From assembly GCA_947499935.1 (NCBI GenBank), contig CANMQH010000009.1, positions 1 to 64,000 on the forward strand: 64,000 nucleotides of DNA. Direction: 5' to 3'. A model generated the notes under the pieces. The model had not been told where the DNA came from and did no database searches. It saw only the letters and a program-made list of their open reading frames with translations. Shown piece after piece: positions 56,721 to 64,000 of the stretch; the first letter of the stretch is position 1; every line of letters begins with the position of its first letter. The position numbers were made by a program, and so were the translations under genes. The stretch is from an uncultured Algibacter sp. (GTDB lineage Bacteria; Bacteroidota; Bacteroidia; Flavobacteriales; Flavobacteriaceae).

Positions 56721-58043
56721 TTAGTTTCTAGGAGAACCAATTTGAGTTCCTATTACACTTTCTGCTGGTTGTGTAATTACTGGGCAGTTAATAATTGCCC
56801 CTGTAGCAGTTAATCTATCAGATAATGTGTTTGCTAATGGACTTGGGTTACCATTTCCTCTAAAAGGAATTAAAGTACCATCTGCTAAAAGATCATTTAT
56901 TTGATCAAAACTTCTTAAGATTGGACGATCAGCTTCTGCTACTGTAAATTCAGTAATATGAGCATCCCACATTGGAGAATATCTTGTATCACTAGGGTCA
57001 ATTGGGAATGTATTTGTTGGGTCTTGTACTTGACGATTACTTAAAGAAGCCGAGTTTAAACCTTGTACTCCAAAACCATCACCGTTATCAAAAGTTCTAC
57101 CGTTTGCTGTTGGGCTAAAAGGTAACATTGAACCTCCTGGAAACACTCCAAATGTTGGTAAATTAGCTAATCTTGGTGCAAATACTCCTAATTCAATTGT
57201 TGCTGGTCCTGGATCAGAAGTATCAGTTACAATATGGAAGTAGTAAGGTCTGTTATCGTGCCATCCGTCTAAAAGTTGCATTACAACAGATGCTTTAGCT
57301 TTCGATAAGTTTGGATTGTTTAAATCATCTTCCTGAGCTTGAGAGTTTCCATCTGGATGTGGAATTCTGTCATGAATACCTGTACTGTTTGCTACTAATT
57401 GAGCATTAATTACAATATTAGTACCTGGTAATACTACATAAGAAGACCAATTATCATCTGCTATAGCACCTGGGTTAGCTGCTGCTGGTGGAAATCCTAC
57501 TAAAAATCCATCATCTGATGCATTTCCAGCTACTAAAGATCGTTTTGGAGAAAAATCTACAGATCCTTCAAAAATAAGTCTGCCGTCGTTTGTCCATCTA
57601 GAATTTTGCTCTCCTCCAGATCCTATGGCTGCTTCCATTCTTGGTGCAAAAATAACACCTAAATCTCTTGCTAATGCATTATCTGATGCTTCAGTAATTA
57701 CATAATATGCTTCTCTTTGTTCTCCGTTTGGTAATGTTTCCCATCCTTGAAACATTGGGAATCTCGCTGTAGGTCCTTCGGGTACTGCACTTCTATCTAT
57801 ACGAAAATCGATACCTAATACACTTGGTAAAAATACGTTTTGAGCGTCTGAGAAACTAAGCACCGGATTGTCTGCATTGTAAGGAATACCACCATCTTCT
57901 CTTATACTATTTAACAAAAGTTGTGCTGCTGGCGGAGGTGTTGGAGTTTCATTAACGACATTGTTATCGTCATCACTACTACAAGATGTTAAGCCTAATA
58001 CTATCGATAAAACGAATAGTATATTAATTTTTAAATTTTTCAT
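56721..58043 (-). CDS. Hypothetical lipoprotein
   Basis: 440 residues. SPII signal with lipobox GLTSC (Cys21) followed by an SSDDD acidic spacer typical of outer-membrane lipoproteins in Bacteroidota. The mature part has many Gly/Asn/Pro-rich loops and recurring phrases (VIFAPRMEAAIG, GVFAPRLANLP). I do not recognise a family. FAPRM/FAPRL occurs twice, about 145 residues apart, which may mark an internal duplication. The C-terminus (IINCPVITQPAESVIGTQIG) contains a single Cys. Position between two paralogous T9SS proteins gives no clear link. Confidence 0.7.
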   Translation of the reverse strand: MKNLKINILFVLSIVLGLTSCSSDDDNNVVNETPTPPPAAQLLLNSIREDGGIPYNADNPVLSFSDAQNVFLPSVLGIDFRIDRSAVPEGPTARFPMFQGWETLPNGEQREAYYVITEASDNALARDLGVIFAPRMEAAIGSGGEQNSRWTNDGRLIFEGSVDFSPKRSLVAGNASDDGFLVGFPPAAANPGAIADDNWSSYVVLPGTNIVINAQLVANSTGIHDRIPHPDGNSQAQEDDLNNPNLSKAKASVVMQLLDGWHDNRPYYFHIVTDTSDPGPATIELGVFAPRLANLPTFGVFPGGSMLPFSPTANGRTFDNGDGFGVQGLNSASLSNRQVQDPTNTFPIDPSDTRYSPMWDAHITEFTVAEADRPILRSFDQINDLLADGTLIPFRGNGNPSPLANTLSDRLTATGAIINCPVITQPAESVIGTQIGSPRN

Positions 58044-58559
58044 TTTTGGTTTATTTTTTTAAGTTTATTTTTTAATGAATTAATTATTTAATCATCTTGT
58101 TTTGGCCAAAACTTGAATTGAAATATGTGTGAAATTACACACTATATAAGATTAATTTTTTCTAACACTTATTTAGTAGAGTTATAATTCTTTTACTTAC
58201 TCTTCATAAAAAAAATAGAATGAATAAACAAATAAACAAGACTTAATTAACTAAAAAACAGTCGTTTAAAAAACAATATATTTTTAATAAAAAATTAAAC
58301 CAAAAATGAAAACCTTAAAAACAAACCAATAAAATGTTAGACAGCTAACATAAATTAAGATTAAAAATTAACGTTTCTTTTAAAAGATAGAATGGTTTTA
58401 AAACCGAAGATATAAATGCAACTAAAAAATAGATTTTTACAAATTAGTTTGTTTTTTATAAAAAAAAGACACTACTGCAAAATAATTATAAATAGAGTAA
58501 GGGTTTTTAAAATATTGATCGTAACAATGTTAAATTAAATAACTAATTCCTAAAAAATT
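58044..58559. other. Divergent promoter region between the lipoprotein and FnIII paralog 2
   Basis: About 515 bases, very AT-rich. It contains a one-mismatch copy (58072-58087) of the 16-mer found before two operon genes at 18539 and 22411. No terminator, RNA gene or consensus promoter is clear. Confidence 0.4.
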
Positions 58560-59843
58560 ATGAAAAAAATTACTTTATTGTTTTTCTTGGCGATTTTAAG
58601 TTCTTACACAGCTTCTGCCCAATTTACATTTCCTTCTCAAGGACCTTTTATTGTCACACAAAATACTCCTGTAACAGTAAATATTAACGATGCCTCTAAT
58701 ACTGCTGGAGTTCCTGCTGGCCAGTATTCTAAAATAACCATTACTGTAGATTGGCAAGATCTATCTACAGCAGGTGTTTTTACTACTGATAATGCTCTAG
58801 AAATATTTATAGGGGGCACTTCTAGTATTTCTCTAGATTCCCCTACATCTGATACTCCTACTACATTAACATTTATAGCAAATATCCCTGGCTTTTACGA
58901 GCCCGGAGTTGATGGAGCTTTAGATCTTGAACTAAAAAACACCTTTGGTGATGACGCTCAAACAGAGTGGTCTAATGTTACTGTAACTTTAGATCCAAAA
59001 CCAGCGTGTCCTCAACCATCAAACGTTATGGAATCTAATGTAACAGCAACTTCTGCGGATCTTTCATGGACGCCAGGTGATACTGAAACGTTGTGGAATG
59101 TGGAATTAGTAGATACATCTACTGGTGGTTCTCAAACTATGGTGCCAACTCAATCAGGTTTAACAACGGCATCATATTCTGCAACGAGTCTAACTACAAA
59201 TGTCACTTATCTTTTTTATGTACAAGCTGATTGTGGTGCTACAGATGGCACATCAGAATGGTTAGGTCCTTACGGGTTTGTACCTAATGAGCCTTGTAAT
59301 GCTCCTACAAATATTATGACAACGTCTATTACTTCTACTTCTGTAGATTTAACATGGGATCAAGAGTCTACCGCTTTAAATGGTTATACTGTTTTCATAT
59401 TCAACCAAGGAGATGATCAATTCTTTGACTTTCAAGTTGATGATACAACTATTACTGACCAAACAATTACAACGGCATCTTTTACTGGCTTAACTGCCAA
59501 TACAAATTATGATGTTTACATACGATCAAATTGTGATAGTGCTAATTTCAGGTTCTCTGATTTTAGTTCTCCAATTACATTCTCAACATCAACGTTAAGC
59601 TCTGACAGTTTTGAAAAAGGTGCTTTTAAATTGTACCCTAATCCTATAGCAGACTTATTAACTATAGAAACAAATTATGATATAGAACAGTTTTCTATAT
59701 TAAATAGTTTAGGGCAAGAGGTTATTACTTCTAATAAATTAAACAACAACCAAATAAATATATCAGATTTAAAATCAGGCCTTTATTTCGTGAAATTAAA
59801 AGCTGATAACAAACAAAAAATACTTAGAGTTATTAAAAAATAA
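58560..59843 (+). CDS. Secreted FnIII-domain protein, T9SS type A, paralog 2
   Basis: 427 residues. Same order as paralog 1: signal peptide (ending TASAQ), N-terminal domain (NTAGVPAGQYSKITITVDWQ; about 22-145), two FnIII modules (about 150-240, SADLSWTPGDTETLWN; and 245-340, TSVDLTWDQ), type A sorting domain (FKLYPNPIADLLTI ... LKSGLYFVKLKA ... LRVIKK). It is strongly similar to the gene at 53294 over the whole length, and both have similar downstream hairpins. Likely tandem duplicates later separated by sdaA and the lipoprotein. Confidence 0.8.
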   Translation: MKKITLLFFLAILSSYTASAQFTFPSQGPFIVTQNTPVTVNINDASNTAGVPAGQYSKITITVDWQDLSTAGVFTTDNALEIFIGGTSSISLDSPTSDTPTTLTFIANIPGFYEPGVDGALDLELKNTFGDDAQTEWSNVTVTLDPKPACPQPSNVMESNVTATSADLSWTPGDTETLWNVELVDTSTGGSQTMVPTQSGLTTASYSATSLTTNVTYLFYVQADCGATDGTSEWLGPYGFVPNEPCNAPTNIMTTSITSTSVDLTWDQESTALNGYTVFIFNQGDDQFFDFQVDDTTITDQTITTASFTGLTANTNYDVYIRSNCDSANFRFSDFSSPITFSTSTLSSDSFEKGAFKLYPNPIADLLTIETNYDIEQFSILNSLGQEVITSNKLNNNQINISDLKSGLYFVKLKADNKQKILRVIKK

Positions 59844-59872
59844 CAAAAGGACATAATTTGGTTCTAAAACAT

Positions 59873-59914
59873 TAAAGGCTACCTTCAATTGACATTGAAG
59901 AGTAGCTTTTTTTT
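59873..59914 (+). terminator. Terminator after FnIII paralog 2
   Basis: Stem AAAGGCTAC-TTCAAT / ATTGAA-AGTAGCTTTT, then eight T residues. Confidence 0.85.
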
Positions 59915-60248
59915 ATGACTTAACTTTAATTGAAAGTCAGTTTAAGATAGAAGTTAAAAACCAATAAAACATGACTATTATCTTAGGTAACTATTAAAAC
60001 GAGGATATCTTTTTATTAAAAACATAAGATAAAACCTTACAAGAATATTCAAAATATATAAGCTTTTATGTGTTCGATTGCGCTCAGTACAATACATAAT
60101 CATAAGTAAATGATTTATATCATTTATAATTTGAGTTACCTTAAACTAGAAAGAATATAAAATCAAAGCATGGTCTTATAGCGGCAGTTTTATTTTATAT
60201 GGATGCTTAGTTGTGAATAATAGAAACAAATTGAAAACAATACAAATC

Positions 60249-60288
60249 AAAAAAGCTGAACAATCATATTATTGTTCAGCTTTAAGTA
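60249..60288 (-). terminator. Terminator after the M16 peptidase
   Basis: Minus-strand stem AAAGCTGAACAAT / ATTGTTCAGCTTT, six-base loop, T tract, about 65 nt beyond the stop. Confidence 0.85.
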
Positions 60289-60353
60289 ATAAATTCAATC
60301 CTTTAATAATCTATATAAATCATTGATAAATAGATGTTTAAGTTTTTATAGAC

Positions 60354-63224
60354 TTATTTTTTTGGTTTAAACACCAATTCATAAGACCTATTATTTATCA
60401 TTATATGTTTAGTAAACTCTTGAATATCTTGTAGCGATATCGATTTAACAATGTCCTCAAAATTTTCTGGTGCATCTATATCATAACCTTCTTTTACAAA
60501 AGTTCTCATTTGTTCTAAATCAAAATAACTTTCATTTTTACTATCTGTTCTGCTTTTTAGTATGCTTGTTATAACTTTATCTCTATCGGATTGTAAAATG
60601 TCTCCATTTTTAATTTTTTCAATCTCTTTATACACAATCCCAATTAATTTTTCGGCTAAATCTGGGTTGCAATCAAAACCTATTGTAATGATTCCATACG
60701 ATTTTGGTTCTTTATCAAGGTTTCCATAAGCAGAGGCACCATAGGTACCTCCTTCTTCTTCTCTTAGAGATTCTATGTAGCGTAATTGCAAGATTTTACC
60801 TAGTGCATTGAGTGTATATTTGCTTTTTAAAGTATAGGGCATATCTTTTTCGATTTGGATATATACACGAGTATTAGGATCTTCCATAGGCATATAAAAA
60901 TCTTTATCAATTTTTGATTTCTGCCATGATACAGAAGTATCCTTCCAATCTTCTATTTGCTTTGTGGTTGGTAAACTTGCAATATACTTTTCTAACAAGG
61001 GCTTTAAAGTACCCTCACTTATATCTCCAATAACATAAAATTTAAAATCTCTAGGATTTGCAAAACGTTCTTTAAAAATACGCTTTGCTGTATCAAAACT
61101 TATATCCGCAATAAAACTTTTATCTTTTAAACGGTATCTTGGATGGTCTTTACCGTAAAGCGCTATTGATATACTATCATTTATTTTACTATCTAAACTA
61201 CTGCTTGTTAAGGCTAAATTATTTTTTAAATTTTCAATGACTAAATCATAGCTCTCCTTTGAAAATCGTGGTTTTGCAAATTCTAAGTGAATACGTTGCA
61301 GCATCGTCTCAACATCTGCAGTTGAAGATTGTCCACCAACGCTTTCTGATAACGTACCTAGACTTACATAAGAATTGGCTACTTTACCTGTTTTTTGTAA
61401 TTGTATTGCAGTAAAATCTCCTAAACCAGAAAGATTTGCTATGCTAGACACTATTGATGCAGAAGGTAAATCTTTAATATCTAATAAAGACATACCGCCT
61501 TTACTACTGGCACTTAATGAGACATTATCTTTACTTTTTTCAGAATATTTATAATGTACCTTTATACCATTACTTAACGTAAATGTTTTAAAATCTATAA
61601 CTTCATTTTTTTTAGTTGATATAATGCTACCAGATTTAATAGCTTTAGCATTTAATAAAGCTGTGATTTCTTTTTCTTCTTCATAAGGTTTTAACGTCGT
61701 ATCATTTTCTGCCACATTGATAATAGATATCGCGTCTTGTTTGGTTAAGTTATTATTCCCTTTAACACCTATTACCGCTACATTTCTATTATTTAAAGTA
61801 TATAGTTCTTTAATACGATTTTTAATATCATCTGGTGTTAAGCTTTCAAAAATCTGCTTTGTTAGTTCCACCTGCTTTTCTACATCTGCAATGGTTTTAT
61901 TTTCTAGATAATTTTGCTGTATAACTCCTATTATTTGACCATGAGAACGGTCTTTTACGCCTTTGACTGTGCGATTTAAATAGATGCCGTAGTCAGTAAT
62001 CATTCGTTTAAGCTCTGAATTGGTAACCCCATACTTTACAAATCTATTAAGCTCTTTTACAGCTAGAGTAAAAGCTTCTTTTTGCATATTTGGCTTTGGA
62101 TCTACAGAAAGACTAAAGTTATTATGTAATCTGGTTAAGTTACCAAAAGCAACAACAGCTTCAATAAAAGGTGTGTTTGCTTTTTGCTTGATTTCGCCAA
62201 AACGATTGTTTAAAATATTGGTGAGAATCGTTGTAACGACGGCTTGCTTATAATCTTGTAAGGTCTCGTCTTCTAAAGATTTGTCGTGTCTTATATTAAA
62301 TGCGATTCTTTCTGACGACACCTCTTTATCTGTTACCATTATAAAATCTAAATCTTGATTGTTCTCAATTTTTACATTATAACGTTCTGGTGCATTTTCT
62401 GCCTTTGGGATGTTAGAAAACTTAGCTTTTATTTTACGCTCTAAAGCATCTACATCAATATCGCCTACAATAGCTATAGCCTGCAAATCTGTTCTGTACC
62501 AATCGTTATAAAAATCTCTTAATAATTGGTATTCAAAAGTTTCTATAAGCGGTATTAATCCCATAGCCAACCTGTTTTCGTACTTAGAGTGCCCAAATAA
62601 TGTTCCTATGGTTGCCTCACTAACACGTCTTTGTCCGCTTTGTCCAGAGCGCCATTCTTCTTTAATTACCCCACGTTCTGCATCAATCTCGGCATCGGTT
62701 AGTAGTAAATAATTAGACCAATCATACAAGACTTGTAATCCTGTATCTATCATCTCTGGTTCTGTTGGTATATTGTTAATGTTATAAACTGTTTCATCAA
62801 AAGAGGTATAGGCATTTATATCTCTACCAAATACTAAACCTCGTTTTTCCATAGTGTCCAAAATCCCCTTACCAGGAAAAGATTCTGTACCGTTAAATGC
62901 CATGTGTTCTAAAAAATGAGCTAACCCTTGTTGGTTATCATTTTCTAATACGGAACCTACATTTTGAATGATATAATAACTAGCTACATCCTTCTTTACA
63001 TCTGTGGCGTGTAAATAGTACGTCATACCGTTTTCTAATACCCCTTTTCTAACCGTGTTATCTTTTGGTATAGGCGCATTTAAGTCTAAGCTACTTTTAG
63101 AAGGAATATTTTTCGAGATAGTTTCTTTTACAACATCCTTTTTATTAGTATTGGTTGCTGTTTTACACCCTATAACACATAGTGCAAAGGCAGCGACTGC
63201 TGATGCCTGTTTTAAATATTTCAT
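60354..63224 (-). CDS. M16 family zinc metallopeptidase lipoprotein
   Basis: 956 residues from ATG 63224 (MKYLKQASAV); the open frame continues upstream to 63296 without a better start. Lipobox CVIGC (Cys20) marks a lipoprotein. The inverted zinc motif HFLEHMAFNG (HxxEH, about residue 110-119) is complete, with the distal Glu in ERGVIKEEW. A second, non-catalytic M16 half follows (EEEGGTYGASAYG in the C-terminal half). This duplicated, membrane-bound form is common in Bacteroidota and probably degrades peptides in the periplasm. Single transcript. Confidence 0.9.
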   Translation of the reverse strand: MKYLKQASAVAAFALCVIGCKTATNTNKKDVVKETISKNIPSKSSLDLNAPIPKDNTVRKGVLENGMTYYLHATDVKKDVASYYIIQNVGSVLENDNQQGLAHFLEHMAFNGTESFPGKGILDTMEKRGLVFGRDINAYTSFDETVYNINNIPTEPEMIDTGLQVLYDWSNYLLLTDAEIDAERGVIKEEWRSGQSGQRRVSEATIGTLFGHSKYENRLAMGLIPLIETFEYQLLRDFYNDWYRTDLQAIAIVGDIDVDALERKIKAKFSNIPKAENAPERYNVKIENNQDLDFIMVTDKEVSSERIAFNIRHDKSLEDETLQDYKQAVVTTILTNILNNRFGEIKQKANTPFIEAVVAFGNLTRLHNNFSLSVDPKPNMQKEAFTLAVKELNRFVKYGVTNSELKRMITDYGIYLNRTVKGVKDRSHGQIIGVIQQNYLENKTIADVEKQVELTKQIFESLTPDDIKNRIKELYTLNNRNVAVIGVKGNNNLTKQDAISIINVAENDTTLKPYEEEKEITALLNAKAIKSGSIISTKKNEVIDFKTFTLSNGIKVHYKYSEKSKDNVSLSASSKGGMSLLDIKDLPSASIVSSIANLSGLGDFTAIQLQKTGKVANSYVSLGTLSESVGGQSSTADVETMLQRIHLEFAKPRFSKESYDLVIENLKNNLALTSSSLDSKINDSISIALYGKDHPRYRLKDKSFIADISFDTAKRIFKERFANPRDFKFYVIGDISEGTLKPLLEKYIASLPTTKQIEDWKDTSVSWQKSKIDKDFYMPMEDPNTRVYIQIEKDMPYTLKSKYTLNALGKILQLRYIESLREEEGGTYGASAYGNLDKEPKSYGIITIGFDCNPDLAEKLIGIVYKEIEKIKNGDILQSDRDKVITSILKSRTDSKNESYFDLEQMRTFVKEGYDIDAPENFEDIVKSISLQDIQEFTKHIMINNRSYELVFKPKK

Positions 63225-63374
63225 TTTATATAAGTGAATTATTATTATGAATAATAGTTGCGATATGCTTTGTTTGTTTTTATTTAAAAAAAGCATAGAA
63301 GTAACTTATAAGCTAGAATGCTTATAAAAATACTTCTATAAATATTGTTTTTAGTTAATAAAGGGATACAAGAA

Positions 63375-64000
63375 CTATAAAGCCGTTAATATAAGCCTAT
63401 TAGTAAAAGGTCCAAAATCATCTACTAAATCTACATCAATGGTTATAATTTTTGTAGCGGTATCGTACGTACCAGAAGAACCGACGACCTCAATAAAATT
63501 GTTATACCGAAATGCCTCTGGAAATAATTTAACCTCACCAGTTATACCATCTGCAGATGGAAAAAACTGTATATCTATAGAGTCAGGGTTCTCTGCGCAA
63601 AAAGCACATAATAAGTTTTCGCCTTGTACGTTTAGTCTTCCACAAGATATATCCATAGTACTTAGATAGTCATCGCCTAAATTGGTAGGGGAGAAAACAC
63701 CTAGAACAGCATTGTAGTTTGTAACATCAAAAAATTGCAAAATATCTGGTGATACGTCTTGGCATCCACTATCTAATATATTGATAGTAACTGTAGATGT
63801 TTTTGTTATATTTTCTTTACTTACTAAAACCTCTAAAACAACTTGAGGTGTTACGGTATCCTCTAATAAAGTGTCGTTATTAACTATTAAAACCCCATAA
63901 TTAGGATCACTAATAGTAAAAATTTCTGATGGCGTTTGAGACAGGATTTCAAAATTTACAGCGCCTTGGTTAGATGTTCCTCTTAACTCTGTAACAATAA
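63375..64000 (-). CDS. Cadherin-like secreted or lipoprotein (partial, 5' end outside window)
   Basis: Open frame from the window edge to the stop at 63375, about 208 codons; the apparent TTG start inside the window is an artefact. The first visible part (FTISDPNYGVLIVNN ... VVLEVLVSKEN ... STVTINILD) is a cadherin-type beta repeat. The C-terminal 120 residues contain four cysteines (SGCQD, DISCGRL, LLCAFCAEN) and beta-rich stretches (YDTATKIITIDVDLVDDFG) unknown to me. It ends without a T9SS motif, so a lipoprotein with SPII signal at the unseen start is likely. It lies 150 nt upstream of the M16 gene. Confidence 0.7.
   Translation of the reverse strand, partial: IVTELRGTSNQGAVNFEILSQTPSEIFTISDPNYGVLIVNNDTLLEDTVTPQVVLEVLVSKENITKTSTVTINILDSGCQDVSPDILQFFDVTNYNAVLGVFSPTNLGDDYLSTMDISCGRLNVQGENLLCAFCAENPDSIDIQFFPSADGITGEVKLFPEAFRYNNFIEVVGSSGTYDTATKIITIDVDLVDDFGPFTNRLILTAL

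Larger units (their letters stand above)
59844..60353. other. Intergenic region between FnIII paralog 2 and the M16 peptidase
   Basis: About 510 bases between convergent genes. It holds the two terminators at 59873-59914 and 60249-60288. Between them a phrase GTTCGATTGCGCTCAGTAC (about 60070-60090) looks like a fragment of a common flavobacterial repeat. No gene supported. Confidence 0.4.

Overview
The window is a low-GC bacterial chromosome segment that fits the Bacteroidota, class Flavobacteriia. The main evidence is type IX secretion (T9SS) sorting domains of both the A and B types, a PorP/SprF plus OmpA pair behind a giant repeat protein, many SPII lipoproteins, Bacteroidota-style promoters (TAnnTTTG), and a gene set (DUF3822-rsmD, short CydA, dnaX without zinc cysteines) I associate with marine flavobacteria. 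I cannot name the genus from sequence alone. There are no tRNAs, CRISPR arrays, transposases or phage genes that I can see; the only RNA gene recognised is rnpB.

Layout. 1-2626: 5' part of a secreted zinc metalloprotease with two tandem carbohydrate-binding-like domains. 2.8-5.8 kb: a parvulin-like PPIase with rsmE, a DUF1223 protein, and a NYN/OST-HTH RNA-binding protein. 5.9-8.5 kb: a large zinc metalloprotease. 8.7-12 kb: a lipopolysaccharide-sugar group (kdsB, HAD phosphatase, kdnB-like dehydrogenase, acyltransferase) that suggests 8-amino-Kdo synthesis. 12-16.4 kb: DUF4126 protein, RecD-like helicase, then a membrane protein-DUF3822-rsmD operon. 16.4-16.9 kb: rnpB on the minus strand with a closing P1 helix, next to a degenerate repeat element. 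17.8-22.4 kb: a four-gene minus-strand operon (stand-alone NRPS-type adenylation enzyme, membrane flavoprotein resembling fungal TmpA, enoyl-CoA hydratase, outer-membrane barrel-like protein). This is the least ordinary region. 22.7-25.6 kb: dnaX, a lipoprotein, miaE. 25.6-29.2 kb: ppx, ppk1, sixA. 29.7-37.1 kb: a 1510-residue T9SS type B adhesin with eight almost identical 82-residue HYR repeats, followed by PorP/SprF and OmpA/PD40 proteins. 37.3-40 kb: two lipoproteins. 40.1-44.1 kb: pyrR-pyrB-STAS-like-DUF3291-rnz and pdxH. 44.3-49.1 kb: nitronate monooxygenase-like protein, rlmI-like methyltransferase, cydAB. 49.3-52.6 kb: T9SS cargo and dnaK with a sigma54-like promoter. 53.3-59.8 kb: two paralogous T9SS FnIII proteins flanking sdaA and an unrecognised lipoprotein. 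60.3-64 kb: M16 peptidase and the 3' part of a cadherin-like protein.

How the genes work together. Much of the window concerns the cell surface: secreted proteases and adhesins carried by T9SS, outer-membrane lipoproteins and LPS sugar biosynthesis. It is interspersed with housekeeping genes for rRNA/tRNA modification (rsmE, rsmD, rlmI, miaE, rnz, rnpB), pyrimidine synthesis (pyrR, pyrB), polyphosphate metabolism (ppk, ppx), low-oxygen respiration (cydAB) and chaperoning (dnaK). The operon at 17.8-22.4 kb appears to form a pathway that activates a carboxylic or amino acid, alters it at the membrane by redox chemistry, and may export or sense the product; this is inference from gene content. 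Small palindromic elements recur between genes (16378/56563, 16814, 49181).
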